64,000 bases of DNA from Laetiporus sulphureus 93-53 (lineage: Eukaryota; Basidiomycota; Agaricomycetes; Polyporales; Laetiporaceae): NCBI RefSeq assembly GCF_001632365.1, contig NW_024468528.1:1-64000 (forward strand), given 5' to 3'. Below the pieces are notes generated by a model that had not been told where the DNA came from, ran no database searches, and was given only the letters and a program-made list of their open reading frames with translations. Positions 47,539 to 60,600 of this stretch are shown piece by piece. Positions within the stretch are counted from its first letter, which is position 1. Each line of letters starts with the position of its first letter. The translations under genes were made by a program, and so were the position numbers.

Positions 47539-47923
47539 AGATTGTCAGCTTCGCCCTCAATGTACTCTGACTACACTAGAGTGTTAGACTATGGCTTGCG
47601 AGTGACTTGTCGTGGCATTCACACAATGGACTGATCATGAACTCGGTATACTACAGTCATCTCAAAACATGGTTTTCTGGCATTATGAAAAGTGAACTCG
47701 GCATTCGAACCTCATGAGGTGAGATCTCATTTTGATCCCACTTAGTTCACGTTGTACTGCGGGATGTATTATCAGTACCACTCCATGCAGCTGGAAGGAT
47801 TGTCGTGCCTGCACCAATATCGAGAGAGCTCACTCAGTAATTCTATCGTTCAATTTGAGGTAGAGCCGCTCTCGCTTTCCGTTGACAGGGTCAACAAACT
47901 TTCAAGACAAGCCAGTGAGTAGA
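47539..47923 (+). other. Intergenic
   Basis: No gene seen. A 7-bp stem (47692-47698 with 47744-47750) encloses GGTTCGAATGCC on the minus strand but is too short for a tRNA. Confidence 0.45.
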
Positions 47924-48304
47924 CTAATCACACGCGCAAGTAGGTTTGCCTGTTGATGATGTCGAACAGCTTTTTAGGCCGTGTGCGGACGTGAAGAAAT
48001 GCTCATCCCTGATACATCTAGGCATACCAGGTGCACTGACTAACGAGGTAAAGGACGTCCAGGACAGCAAGGCTGCTCGCGGTGTCGGTGGAGGCCGTGA
48101 CGGGCTGCACGCAATTGTTGCATTAGTGCCACTCACACCACGAGCCTTTGGCATGCACCAGGCCATCTGGCGGATACGCTCTCCAAGGATGAAGTGCTGG
48201 CCAGTCTCGGTTATGTTGCCGGCGCCCCTGGCGTCGAAGGCTGCGGCGGGATAGTTGACGCCGTGCCGAGGTGGAGAGAGGATGTCGTTTACGTCAATGT
48301 TCAT
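47924..48304 (-). CDS. Hypothetical protein, minus strand
   Basis: An open frame begins with Met at 48304 and its first ~70 residues (DILSPPRHGVNYPAAAFD, GQHFILGERIRQMAW) look like a folded protein. After about residue 70 the composition becomes Pro/Ser-rich and less convincing, so an intron near 48090 is likely. No family is recognised. Confidence 0.4.
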   Translation of the reverse strand: MNIDVNDILSPPRHGVNYPAAAFDARGAGNITETGQHFILGERIRQMAWCMPKARGVSGTNATIACSPSRPPPTPRAALLSWTSFTSLVSAPGMPRCIRDEHFFTSAHGLKSCSTSSTGKPTCACD

Positions 48305-49010
48305 TGCGTGTGAGCACTGAGTACTGAGCGTTAGGGAAGGGGTTGAACGTTGACGAAGTTGAACCTGGGCAACGCGGAGCTATAAGCACGAAATCTGCGA
48401 AAGATGCACGAAACTTCTCTCCAACAGCGCGGGCAAAACATCGGACTTCAAGCCCTTCTTGCCTATTGTGCTCACATTCTAGTAGCTCGCGGACTTGGTA
48501 TAATCTTCCTCTCCAGACATTCTTCCCCGCTTCTCCGTCGCTTGCCGTCATCGACATACTCAGCGTTCGTCGACGTCGACCGTCTGTGAGGTGCTTCCGC
48601 TAGCATCAGATTCAGAATGCAGCTTATTAAAGGCCTCTTCGATAAGATTTTCTAGCCATATATGGGGAAACCATCACCGGCCTTCGCGTATGTGGGCTAC
48701 GGAAATGTTTCAACTAGTGTCTTTATCGCGGGGGCCATGGCCGAGGATGTTTTGGACGACTTCGATACTAATTGCGCGGTGGGGACGCAGTCCGGACCTG
48801 GTGCAACTTGCAGTAGACCATAGCGAGCGTGCTGGATTCGACGGACCTTGACCTTTCATCGAAGACAAAGTACGGCGGGGCCGCTAGTTGTATTGTACAA
48901 AATGTATATATATCTGACAGCCGTGTCATGAATCCGATACAACCTTGATCTCTAGTGTTACAGCAATGACAGGGACAGGATGCTGAGGTACAATCAAGCA
49001 TTTACTCTAT
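48305..49010 (-). other. Intergenic with weak frames
   Basis: A minus-strand frame at 48294-48557 stays open but has no recognisable content. The region separates the hypothetical gene from the 3' end of the first Ppo-like gene. Confidence 0.4.
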
Positions 49011-52000
49011 TCAATGGACGATGTACTGCAGAACTTCATCAGTCTCCTCAGCGTAACGATTGGGGAGGCCTGCACACCTGCACCGTCATCGAGACGGGCC
49101 ACTCAGTGACCTTGCCCTCGGTGTCCAGGTAGAAGTGTTCTTGCCTTCCGTCCATGCTATCGGAAAGTCTGAGGTGAAAATCAGTTCATACATGCTACTG
49201 ATGAGCAGATATGTTCTGACTGACTGGTTGAGAATGCCCTTCACACCAGGTACACGTCGCAACCCGTCCAAGGCGAAAATTGCACGAAGGACCTCGGCGG
49301 CAGTCTGCATGAAGCAAGTCACGACGACAATTTGGAGAGATCTATGGAGTGAGATTACTTTGACGAAGAATATAGGCTTGACAAGCCTACAATAGGCAAC
49401 GGAGATGTAAGCTCTCGGTGCTGACAGCAACCAATCGATAATCACCCTTGCTTGTTTAGCAGCAATGCGCTGTGAGAGATGCCATTCGACTTGGGCACGC
49501 CATTCTATGATAATGAATTGTTTGGATCAGAACCACGGTCATAGCGCGCATGTATGCCATTCACATACCGTCTGATCAGAACCTGAAAGCAGACACGCGT
49601 CAATCGAAGCACCACAGATTAGCCACACCCATTCAAACACTCACCCAAAGCTCGGAAGATCCCCTCCTCCACCTGCGCCTCACCCTCCTTCCCAGCCGCC
49701 AACCATCTCACCAACTCCTCTCTCTCCCCTTCTTCCAAGAAATAATCCACCACATGCGCAAGCGCACGCGAATACGGTGCCGCGCTCGCCACGATCTCCA
49801 CAAACACGCCTGCAGCGAGAGCGTCATAGCCCGCATGCTTTCCCGAGGCGCGCAGGGCTGTGAGGAACTTGCGGTCGTGCTCGTAATGGTCTGCGGCCCG
49901 ACCAGGTGTGCCGAGCGGCTGTGAGTGCACCTTTGATTAACATCCAGGTCAGCATTGATGTGAACGTGCTCACTGAGCCGCTTTCAAACTGTGAGAGGTG
50001 GAATTTGACGACATCCGTCACCACTTGCGCTATCTTGAGATATTTCTCGCGCAGCTCAAATTCCTCCGATGTGTTGATATCCGGGGATAAGTAGCTGCGT
50101 AAATGCCATTGACCACAACGTCAACCGGGGTCAAATTCCGCCTCACCTTGCAACGTCCGCAAACATGTGCACTAGTTCCTGCTCGCCGAAGAAGCCCTGT
50201 GGGTTCGCCTCTGTCTTCATTGGTATTCCGGTCTACGCACACATCGATATCTGAGCGTTTGCTATAACAACGCATGGAGGCGCGCGGACTCACTGCATAT
50301 TTCGCGATCCAATACACCGGGATAAGATTGACGACGTCCTTTACGACATTCACATAGCGCATCGCTAGGTTAGCATGCACGACCGATTTGGCCACGATCA
50401 GACTCCGCGTGATCTTGCCAAATGACGCTGCGTGACGCTCCAGTGCGCCTGGCTCGTATAGCGCCTTGTGGACCTATAAATCCCACCGTCAGTGGCCCAC
50501 ATTTGTTTGCACGATTCACAAGCTTACCGACTGCCGATCCGGCAGCACTCCCAGGATTCGCTGCGCCATCTTTTCCACTCCCAACTCCTTCCGGATCCCA
50601 TTCGTCAGGCTTTCCTGCCGCGTCCACAAATACTGATCAACCGGGCTCCCTGGCCATTTCGTCACATATTCCTTCATCCTCTTCGGCACCATGAATGGGA
50701 AGAGCGTGTATGCAGAGCTCGCAGAATAGCATGCGGGGAGCGTGCGTATGAGTAGCCTGGACAAGATCCCGCCACACGAGCCGTCAAGTCCATTGACCTG
50801 AACGTCCTGGAAGCCCCACGTCGTCAGGTTGAACGCTGCTTTCTGTAAGTCATCGGGCACGTTGAGCTACGGCAGAGACTCACGCGTCAAATCGACGGTG
50901 AGGAATCGGTCCCCGCGCGTGAGGCACACCGCATCCGCGAGGATCGCGCGAGACATCGTGAACCCGGGGCACAGGCCCGCGCCAGGCATCGGCACCTTGG
51001 TCTCCTCCGCCTGCATGCCGACCTTTCACACACGCGTCAAAACATCAGCTACCTAAGTAGTCAATATGTTGCACCCACATAGAGTTCCAAGTTGTCGATA
51101 TTGTGGTACAGCTTCTCTGCTGCCATCTATTCCACCGATGCATCAGCAATGGTCCATTACTCTCCTACACCCGATGGGACTTACATAAACCTTTGGATCG
51201 GGGTTCCACTCCTTAAAGGATCTGTACGCTGTCCGCGCAGAGTTAACATCGACACATTGACCTCTTTCAGAGGGTCGAAAACGTACGCCGCAAGCCCATG
51301 AAGCTTCGAAACTCGTTAAGCGAGCACGTTCCCCAGCTGCGCGCCTGAAGGATGCCGAGGATCTCGACGACGCGTAACGCTTCAGGGATCCCGCGTGCTC
51401 TGAACGCGCCCGCTGGAGCCTCCGTCGCGCTCTGTAAGATGTGGGCGAGATCCGCTGTGTGTACAGTGCAACAGCTATCAGAGTTATCCCGGCTCGAAAA
51501 AGAGACGATGAAGATCTCACCATCATTGTATCGTCCGCTCGCGTCGCGCTGAAGTCTGTAGATCCAGGATGATAAATGCAATGTGATTTGGACCAGCAAC
51601 CGCGGACGATGAATACTACGCAGTCACTCACCCGCTAAATGTCCACTCGCGCAGATCCGTCGGAAGCCTCTCGCGATACTCCCGCACCGCCTTCCAAAAG
51701 TCCTCCACCGTAATCTAGATGCATGATTCGTGGTCGGCTATGTTCCCCCTCACCACAGCTGGACAGGATGGCATGAATAACGGGCGCTCTCACCTGATCG
51801 AAATCCATTCCTGGGAACATCTGGTGAAACAGGTCATCCGTCCAGTCCCTGTCCTCCTTCGAGATCGCCATGTGCCAACGATACATGAGATTAAACTCGA
51901 TCGACACAACGTTCCCGTCTCCGCGCGGTATCCACTCGTGGGTCGGCTCGCGCATCGCCTGCCCCGCTCCAACGTCAGAACAGTTGCACGCAATTCGAGG

Positions 52001-53486
52001 GACAGCACGCGTACCTGGAGCGGATCCAGCCGCCAGGTCAACCCGTCCCGAGTCAGGCCAAGGATCGCGCCTACGTAGTCGCCCAGGATCACCTAGCGAA
52101 CATCAGCTCGGGCTCACTTTTGAAAAACGGCGCTCGTGCATTTACCTGCATAAAAAACGCAGTGTTCACAAGTCGCGCGCGTTGGAAGATTTCATCGTCC
52201 TGTGCCGCGCGTCCCTTTTCGTCGAGCGTGGCGGGATCGGCATACGTGCGGAATTCATTGATTGCGCGGATGCGCTCTGCGACATACTATGGGAACTAGT
52301 TAAGGCGGAAGCGGAGGAGATACTGAATGAGCACTCGCATTGTGGTTACGGCAAAAGAGCACGAGCAACGCTCCGGTAGAGGGGGGCATGAGCAGCAGGC
52401 GAGCGTCAGCGAACACATCCTCCCACAGGCGTCCCGTGCCATCCTTGCCTGTAGCGCAGCCATTAACAACATCTCGCGACACATTTTGCAATAATAAGAC
52501 CGCGGCACTCACGGCGGACGCTGTCAACCTGCTCCTGATTGCTGCCGTAAAGCGGGCTGAGATCAAGGTAGCTGCTCGCGTCGTTAATCGTCCAGTCGCG
52601 CGGATTCGTGTGGAAGATGCTGTGGATGATGAGGTTCGCGAATGAGAAGAATAAGCTCGAGAGCCCTCCTGCGACCTTCGTCAGCTTTGGCTCATGTGCA
52701 AGATCAAATGCGGCGCACCCGGGTGCTCTACAAAACCGTCGCGTCTCAACAGCATATTGAAAACGAGCTCGGGTTCAGGGAGATGATGCTGCGGGATTGG
52801 AGTCGTACCCGGCACCGAGCGCACATAAGGCGAGCCCGCCATGCCGAGAGTCGGCATGAGCACATTGTAATTGCTACCGTCGGCGGTGCGGTACGCGTAG
52901 TTGACGAACTCGATTGGGGAAGGCACGACGGAAGGAATAGCAAGAAAGTTCACGGGCGGACTCTGGAGGTCCTTGAACACTTCCGAGAGAAATAAATCAG
53001 TTGACCAACGAGAAAGAGAGGGGAGTGGCACGCACAAATGTTGATGACATCAAGCTGAAGATTGCGGGCAATAGCAAAGTTGTCGGGGGAGCGGGCGATG
53101 AAGATGAGGAGTCTTTCAAGCTATGGACAAAAAAGCACAGCATCATCAGTTTTCGCTTGTATGGACGACAAGAATGAGTCGACTGACGAAATAGAGCCGG
53201 TCGTCGATGCCCGGGCCATGGCCGAGGATGTTTTGAGCGACATTTAATATTGCGCGCTGCACGAGATGGTTGTTTCAGCGCAGGCAACCACTCGTTCACG
53301 ATGCGCACGCACGATATCCGCGAGAGAGAAGAACCTGAATCTCATGAGATTCTGTACAACGTCTCTGACGCTACGAGTGAGGGAGCGATCGGCGGAACGA
53401 ACTCCGTACGGATCGAAAGGAGCATTGACACCGACGATGTAGTCATCAGTGTCCTTACGGGGGCTGAGGATGGCGTTCGTCTTCAT
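49011..53486 (-). CDS. Fatty-acid dioxygenase (Ppo/linoleate diol synthase family), copy 1
   Basis: Minus-strand exons, about 20, run from ATG at 53486 to TGA at 49011-49013 (last exon encodes YIVH). Landmarks: PGIDDRLYF, a YLDLSPLYGS block, GTGRLWEDVFADARLL, FCRNHN, and EFNLMYRWH, which holds the radical Tyr and the proximal heme His of the cyclooxygenase-like domain. VPMPGAGLCPG follows, then a C-terminal P450-like half (PYSRALAHVVDYFLEE, LRAIFALDGLRRVPG). Family members add oxygen to linoleic or oleic acid to make oxylipins that regulate fungal development. The heme-thiolate Cys loop of the P450 half is not seen. It is the head-to-head paralogue of the gene at 57684-62150. No certain stop was found inside exons, so it is probably intact. 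Confidence 0.82.
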
Positions 53487-53536
53487 TCTGTGGGATGAGC
53501 AACTAGAGCGATGGATGGCGATGCGAACGCGACGGG

Positions 53537-53546
53537 GATTTATAAT
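53537..53546 (-). promoter_or_regulatory. TATA box of Ppo-like copy 1
   Basis: On the minus strand TTATAAATCC lies about 58 bp upstream of the ATG at 53486. The other copy has a TATA element at almost the same distance. Confidence 0.6.
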
Positions 53547-53549
53547 GCG

Positions 53550-54002
53550 GATGGGCCATGTGGAAGGAAGCCTCAGGAGATAATCGATGGGTGCATGGCG
53601 GAAGGTGAAGGGGTGCAGATAATGCTGCCGCGAGGTATGGTGCAGGAAACCTCGAGGCTGCCTTCACTTCGTTCGTCTGCACATTATCTCACTGAGGTCA
53701 CCCCAACACTTCTGAATGAGACGGGCCGATAAGCCGAGGTGAATGCTCCCCAAACCCCTACATGAGCTGCGTATTCTAGGCCACTCAAAGTCACTTACCT
53801 CTGGGGACGCGTCGACGGGGCGCCGTACGTGTGATGCACCGGTCGACTTCTGCATGCTATTGTGACGGCAGCGCAGTTCTCATATTGATATCAATGATGG
53901 CCATAGCGTCACGCACAAGTGTGATTGTCAGCCATGTGTCCCTCTCAATGGATAATTAAAGAGTTTGCGGCGTGAACTGCATCCACAAACAAGAACTGAC
54001 CT
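53550..54002 (+). other. Intergenic
   Basis: No gene recognised between the copy 1 promoter and the Ppo fragment. Confidence 0.4.
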
Positions 54003-54185
54003 TTGTAATGTGCACGACCGATTTGGCCACGATCAGCTTCCACGCTATCTCGCCCATCGACGCTGCGTCATGCTCTAGTGGGCCTGGCTCGTATAGCGCC
54101 TTGTGGACCTACGATCCAACCGTCAATGGCCCACATCGTTTCCATTGCTTATGCAGCTCGCCACTTACTGTTCAGATACCACTGG
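54003..54185 (-). pseudogene. Third Ppo fragment
   Basis: About 170 bp match 50368-50528 of copy 1 closely (shared GCACGACCGATTTGGCCACG and CTGGCTCGTATAGCGCCTTG), covering part of the exon that follows the peroxidase domain plus the start of an intron. It is a partial duplicate in the same orientation as copy 1. Confidence 0.85.
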
Positions 54186-54604
54186 GGGCATGCGAACGCG
54201 TATATTGCCAAGTACATCTGTAAAAGGGGTGTTCATAGGCCAGATCCTTGATTTTTCCTTGCAGGAGCATGGGAATTTGTCACTTTGTGTGAAGACGGGA
54301 AGTATTCTTTGAGAATATGTTAGCTCTTCAGCTCGACCTTCGAAATCAACTGCTTTGAAATGTGACAAAGTAATTGATTTCAATACGAAGGCTGACGGAA
54401 AAGAGCGCACATTTCAACAGCTGAAGATAGATGGCAAAACGGCTTGGGACGTAGCCATGTATTCGTAAACCCGTCATCAATACGATCTTGGAGCTTACGC
54501 TATATTAGACATTTGCAACTTCGAGCCTACATAGCAAGGAAGCTACCCGCAGCATTGATATTCTGTCGAAATGTCAAGCACAGCAGCATAACTGGCATAT
54601 AGAC

Positions 54605-55030
54605 TTACACAAATGTTCGAGAATGTGCCCGAAAGTTCAATAAAGCTGAATAGATTGAACGGACATCCGTACAAAAGCCTTTCTTTCCTCCTGGCCCGCC
54701 AACAATGGTGTCACTCGTTGTGCTGGGATCGATATCAACGAGAACACAATGGCCTCGAGAGAAAGAGTAGGTTTGACTTGAATTGCCCGGATTGATCACG
54801 GTGGTACCTACTCCATCGCTAAGGCCAGCCTGCAAGAGGGAGGGCCAATCGTCACCAATACGTCTTGACCCATTACTGATATAACCATCAGTAATCCCAA
54901 CTTTGACATTGATCAAGATCGTATTGGTCGCCACAGAGACAATATGCCTCGTCCTTTCTGGCATGGTTAGATATAGGCTCATATAGCCGCGTCGACCCAA
55001 GTATATTTCCAGGACCGATTGAGCAGCCAT
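54605..55030 (-). CDS. Hypothetical protein, minus strand
   Basis: A 141-codon open frame starts with Met at 55030. It is Gly/Ser/Thr-rich and beta-like (TNTILINVKVGITDGYI, RGHCVLVDIDPST). No signal peptide or domain is recognised. It may be a fragment of a larger gene. Confidence 0.35.
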   Translation of the reverse strand: MAAQSVLEIYLGRRGYMSLYLTMPERTRHIVSVATNTILINVKVGITDGYISNGSRRIGDDWPSLLQAGLSDGVGTTVINPGNSSQTYSFSRGHCVLVDIDPSTTSDTIVGGPGGKKGFCTDVRSIYSALLNFRAHSRTFV

Positions 55031-55900
55031 GTAGGATCAAGAGCCATACTCTCAAACGGCTGGGAGAGCGCCAGCCAGAGGAGGAGGTTGTGGAACGCGC
55101 CCGTGTTGGTGAGTCACGAGTGGTAGCGTTATGTTTTCCAAACTCAGCGAGGTGACGGTGGGATGGACGGAGGGGGAGGCAGAAGAAGATAAACAGATAT
55201 GGCGGAGGGGGAGGCAGAAGAAGAAGAGACATGAGTGCAATGAAATAGGTCGGGATCACGACCGTGAGGAATAGGCCGTCGGAGGCGGGGGAAGAGCGCT
55301 CCCTGCGCGAATTTGAGCCAAAATATCGACATCGAAGAGGGTTCGAGATGAGAAGATGCGCATATACTCAGATAGAGATCATGCCAGTGCTAGGAGCGGG
55401 TGGAAAGAGAGACATACAACGCCGCGGAGAGCACGTTCCAGGCTGCATGCATGAGGTATGCGAGGAGAAGAGCGAAGAGAGGAGTGGGGCGTGCGAGAAG
55501 GGCACAGCGAAGCCGCTGAGGAGCATTGACAAAACGAAAATAGCATAGACAGTACCCGAAAACATATAAATTACAGAAGGAGAGCTGTGTGTACAGCGTA
55601 TTGAACTTTTTTCAAGGAAGCGAACGCAACGAATAGGCAAAAGGACACTTAGCACTCACGATCGCCTGGTTGGGTATCTGCGCATCCTGCATCGCCATCC
55701 AACGCTTTCCTCTTTCCGAGCCTTCCCTCGCTTTCAACCTCGTTTCCGTGTTCGTCTTCTCTACCACAACACACCCGAACTTCACAATCATTCAATCCAC
55801 CAGCCATATAGTACTCACCAGCCATCCCCAGCATCAAATGCACACTGCCTACATTGCAGGGCCATATCAGCACCATCTTCACGAGCCTACTTCGCTTTCA
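55031..55900 (-). CDS. Putative small membrane protein, minus strand, exons unresolved
   Basis: Minus-strand sequence carries hydrophobic segments (FGTVYAIFVLSMLLSGFAV in 55655-55368) and likely GT-AG introns (donor GTGAGTGC near 55668, acceptor AAAAAAG near 55612). A possible start is MVLIWPC near 55877. It is divergently placed from YKT6. Its family is not recognised and the 3' end is uncertain; the Pro-rich frames at 55052-55332 may be non-coding. Confidence 0.35.
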
Positions 55901-56198
55901 TGAAAGAATGGAAACAAATCACGCGCGCAGGGCGATCAGCGAGGTAAGGCGGTAAGCATGAGGCGAAGAAGGAGCGATCAGTGGCTCGACGCGACGCGTC
56001 GCGGGTGGGTCACCGTCACGCGCACGCGCGACTCGTCACGCTGTAGCCCGCCGCCACCAGGCACCCGCGCCACATCAGCGCATCGCATCACCGTCCCCAT
56101 CCTCATCACCGCCGTCCACGTTCATCGTCCCGCCCTCCTCACCACCTCGATCCACTCGCACATACCCGCCCATACGAGCATCCAACAACGCCGCCGCC

Positions 56199-56957
56199 AT
56201 GAAGATCTTCGCGCTCTCCATCTTCCTCGCCCCGTCCTCACAGTCCTCCACCGTTCTCACCTCCGCGACGGACCTCTCCTCCTTCTCCTTCTACCAGCGC
56301 CCCTCCGTCGGCGAGTTCATGCAGTTCTTCGCCAAGACCATCGTCGAGCGCACACCTTCCGGGCAACGGCAGAGCGTGCAGGAGAACCAATATACCGCGC
56401 ACGTGTACAATCGCGGAGGCGCAGAGCAGTTGGCTGGTGCGGCTCCTCTATCTTTAATCTAAAATAACGCTAAGATGGACGTGTGCTGGGCAGCGGTGAT
56501 CGTCACCGACTCTGAATACCCCGTCCGACCGGCGTTCTCCCTGCTCACGAAGCTCCTAGAGGACTTTGTGGCGAAGGTGCCCGCGACGACGTACAGCACC
56601 CCAGCGGCGATCAGCTTTCCGGAGATCAACACGTATCTGCAGAAGTATCAGGATCCGCGGCAGGCGGATGCGATCATGCGGGTGCAGCAGGAACTCGACG
56701 AGACGAAGATTATTCTAGTGAGTGGTCGTTGCTAGGTTCCTCGTTCTTGACGCTGACGCACGCTTAGCACAAGACGATCGAATCGGTGCTCGCGCGGGGG
56801 GAGAAGATCAACGACCTGGTGGACCGGTCGAACGCGTTGAGCACGCAGAGCAAGATGTTTTACAAGACGGCGAAGAAGGTGCGTGTCCGCGCGCGTCATC
56901 GTGGTCTTCTTCACGCTGATGGAGCCACAGCAAAACTCGTGCTGCGTGCTGATGTGA
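56199..56957 (+). CDS. YKT6: R-SNARE Ykt6
   Basis: Four exons (56199-56436, 56494-56717, 56768-56878, 56931-56957) give about 200 residues. The N-terminal longin domain starts [10 protein letters not shown] and contains [16 protein letters not shown] and [12 protein letters not shown]. The SNARE motif ([25 protein letters not shown]) has the central Arg expected of R-SNAREs shortly before its middle. The protein ends SCCVLM: the last Cys starts a CaaX box for prenylation and the preceding Cys is the palmitoylation site. Ykt6 drives fusion at Golgi, endosome, vacuole and autophagosome membranes. All splice sites keep the frame, and length matches the family. This is a conserved single-copy housekeeping gene between the two Ppo-like genes. 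Confidence 0.95.
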
Positions 56958-57615
56958 GCGCTCGATGTTGGGAGGGCGCCCGAGTGCGCTGGTAGACATC
57001 GGGGTGATGCGCGCCGTGATGGTGTCGGTGCTGATGCGGGTCGCGAGTGTTTCGGGACCGCTTTGTACGTGGCAGGACGTGGAGGTTGGTTGGATTGGAT
57101 ACCCGGGCTGTGGAGGGTGAGTGCGCAGGCTGACTACGACGGTCATGGCTCGCATAGATACATTGTGGGATGCTCGGAGGTACGGATGAGGGCAGGGTAC
57201 GAGCTCTGATGTATTTCGAGGAACGGCAATGGACATACCAGGAACAGCCGAGATCATCAGACGAGAAGCAATGACGGCATTGCGGTGCGTTGGACGCCGA
57301 GCGCAGAGGCGGTGGTGATGGGCGCCGAGGTGGGCGCTCCGAGTCCGGGCTGCGATTTGAGTTTGAAGGTCGGCGCCGTGCTTGGTCTGCGGTTTAATGA
57401 AACTTTACGGAGATGTGACACTGGGTGGATGAATTGCTGCAAGTCAGGGACGTGGGCGATCGCTCGGAGCAGAATGCTGATGTGTCTATTTGGACAGTTC
57501 CTATTGGACCTCAAAGTGACATTAACCATCTCGATCGCATATTCAGGGAAGATGTCCGACCGTACAGCAAGCCACACTGCCTTTCACTCATGACGCCCAT
57601 CTCCCCCGCCTCGCG
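56958..57615 (+). other. Intergenic between YKT6 and Ppo-like copy 2
   Basis: Frames on both strands are open because of high GC but have no protein-like content. This should hold the YKT6 terminator and the copy 2 promoter. Confidence 0.5.
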
Positions 57616-57619
57616 GTCC

Positions 57620-57630
57620 CTTATATACCC
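57620..57630 (+). promoter_or_regulatory. TATA box of Ppo-like copy 2
   Basis: TTATATACCC lies about 62 bp before the ATG at 57684, within a CT-rich leader (CCTCTCCCC) typical of fungal promoters. Confidence 0.65.
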
Positions 57631-57683
57631 CGGCCTCTCCCCATTCCTGCAATCCACTTCCCTTTCCCGCATACACCTGCACG

Positions 57684-60600
57684 ATGAAGGTAGACGCGAA
57701 CCCCATCCTCAACCCCGTCAAGGACCTTGCAGACTATGCCGCCGACGCCGACGCGCCTCTCGACCTCGACGGCGCGCGGCCGACACATCCCTTCCTCGCA
57801 CGCGAGGTGACTGACATCGAGCAGAGCCTCATCCGCGGCAAGCGTTTCTCCCTCGATGACCTCGTGAGCCCGTCCATCCACTCTCTTCGCAGGACAGGAC
57901 CGCTGACCCGCCTCGTAGCCCGCGTTCATCAATGCTGTGAAAAACATCCAGGGACCCGGCATCAACGACCGTCTCTTCCTGGTGAGTGTCCTCGCTCGTT
58001 CGTCTCTGTCATCGGTGCTGACGCTCCCTCAGCTCGAGAAGCTCCTCACCGTCATGGCACGCTCTCCCGACGACTCCGTCTTTGCTGCCCGCCTCCAGCA
58101 GGCTGCCATGGACATCCGTGCGTGCTCAGCACATTCCTTCATGTTCATGCTCTAACTGACACATACCCGCGCATACAGTCTACAAGGACCTCCCGCACCC
58201 GCCCGCCGGCTTCCTCTCCGTCCTTGCCAGCGCTCCACCCTCCGCACCGTCCCTGCTCCAGGGCGTCAAGTACGCGTACCGCAGCGTGGACGGGAGCAAC
58301 TACAACGTCCTCTCCCCGGCGCTCGGCAAGGCCGGCACCCCCTACGCGCGCTCCGTACCCAGTGTCAACTTCATTCCCCCTCAGTACCTCCCCGACCCGG
58401 GCCTCGTCTTCGACACGCTCCTCAAGCGCGACCAGTTTGTCGAGCACCCGGGTGAGTCGCGGTGACATCTGATGCGAGACAGGGTCCTGACGCGCGTGCC
58501 CGCAGGCGGCGTCTCGAGCCTGTTCTTTGCGTTCGCGGACCTCGTGATTCACAGCATCTTCAACACCAACACGCGCGACTGGACGGTCAACGACGCGAGC
58601 AGCTACCTCGATCTCAGCCCGCTCTACGGCTCGTCCCAGCAGCAGGTTGATGCTGTCCGCCGTGAGTGCCGTGTGCCTCCCCGCCTCTTCGTACGTGATG
58701 CTGATTGGAGATGCGCATGCAGGACATGACGGCACGGGCCGTCTGTGGGAGGACGTGTTTGCGGACGCGCGCCTGTTGTTCATGCCCCCCGCGGCGGGTG
58801 CACTGCTCGTGCTGTTCTGTAGGAACCATAACGTGCGCCGGATTCTCTTCTTCTCTCCGGATGATAGAACGTGCTGATCGTGTGCAGTACGTCGCAGAGC
58901 GCATTCTGGCGATCAACGAGCTCGGTACGTATGCATCGCCCGAGAGCCTGAGCGCGCAGAAGCGAGCGGCGCAGGACGAGGAGATCTTCCAGCGCGCGAG
59001 GTTGGTGAACTGTGCGTTCTTCATGCAGGTGCGTATGGCGTCAATCGCTGGACCCGAGAGGCTGGGTCTGATATATGCGCGTAGGTGATCCTGGGCGACT
59101 ATGTCGGTGCGATCCTCGGTCTAACGAGGGACGGACTGGGTTGGCGGCTCAACCCGCTTGAGGTGCGGTTTCCTTTTGAGTGATTAACCGTGAAACTGGA
59201 CTGATGCGGGGACAGGCGATGCGTGAGTTGACTCACGAGTGGACGCCTCTGGGCGAGGGGAACGTCGTTTCGGTCGAGTTCAACTTGATGTACAGGTGGC
59301 ACGCGACGGTCTCGCAACCGGATACCGTTTGGACGGACAACCTGTTCAAGGATTTGTTTGAGGGGAAGCCGTACGACCAGGTACGTAGCTCTGACTCATC
59401 CTTGGATCATGAACGATGCAGGCTAACGACGGATCACGTAGATTACGGTGGACGACTTTAGGAAGGCGGTGACGAAGTATGTCATGGGGCAGTCGCAGGA
59501 TGTGAAGGAATGGACGTTTGATAAGTGAGTGCCGATTTGATCTTCTGGTGTGAAGAGGATCTTGATGAGTTGTATGTATAGACTTAAGCGGGGCCCGGAT
59601 GGGAGATATAGCGATGGTGCGTGTCCTCCCGCGAGCGAGTATCCGCTGGGTGGCTGACCTTCCATTTCCTTGCAGCGGACCTGGCGAACATCCTACACAG
59701 TGCAACGGAGGCGCCTGCGAGCGCATTCAAGGCGCGCGGAATCCCCGAGGCGCTGCGCATCGTGGAGGTTCTCGGCATCCTCCAAGCACGTAGCTGGGGG
59801 ACGTGCTCGCTGAACGAGTTTAGGAGCTTCATGGGTCTTGCGCGTGAGTGCTGATCTTGCTGCATGACTTCACGCTGGAGGGCTGATGTGGTTGGGATAG
59901 CATATAAGAACTTTGAGGAGTGGAACCCGGATCCGAAGGTCTATGTAAGTAGTGGCAAATCATTCAAGGCAGTGTTGTAGGCTGATATGTGTGTCGATAG
60001 AAAGCGGCCGAGGCGCTGTACCATGATATCGATAATTTGGAGCTGCACGTACGTCACGCTCTTATTCTGTTTTTAATCATCGACGAGGGTCCTGATGGGC
60101 GATTTGTCGCACAGGTTGGGTTACAGGCGGAGCAGACAAAGGTCCCGATGCCTGGCGCGGGCCTCTGCCCGGGGTACACGATCTCGCGCGCGATCCTCGC
60201 GGACGCGGTCTGCCTCACGCGCGGGGATCGCTTCCTCACCGTGGACCTCACTCGTGCGTCGTTCTCAAAACCTTGACATGAAAAATGCAACTTATGTTTC
60301 CTCATCCGCAGCGTTCAACTTGACGACGTGGGGCTACGATGATGTGCAATACGACAAACGCGACGGCTCGTTCGGCGGGATCCTTGGGAAGCTGCTCTCG
60401 CGCTCGCTGCCGGGCTACTATCCCGCGGGTTCAGCGTACGCTGCATTCCCGTTCATGGTACCGAAGACGATGAAGGGATATGTGGAGAAGCTTCCGGAGC
60501 AGGGACTCGTAGAGAAGTATACGTGGGAACGGTCGATGCCGGTGCGCGGGGGACCGGGTGTGCAGGCTGTCATTGAGGAGAAGAAGGCGGATGCGCTGGT

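Noticed and set aside
47692..47750. tRNA-like segment on the minus strand with a perfect 7-bp terminal stem and GGTTCGAATGCC
   Set aside because: Only 59 nt long, no anticodon arm can be formed and the T stem does not pair, so it is not a tRNA gene.
55052..55332. Pro/Ser-rich frames that could be a signal peptide plus linker
   Set aside because: Composition is explained by a CCTCCCCCTCCG-type low-complexity run; different frames give equally plausible peptides.
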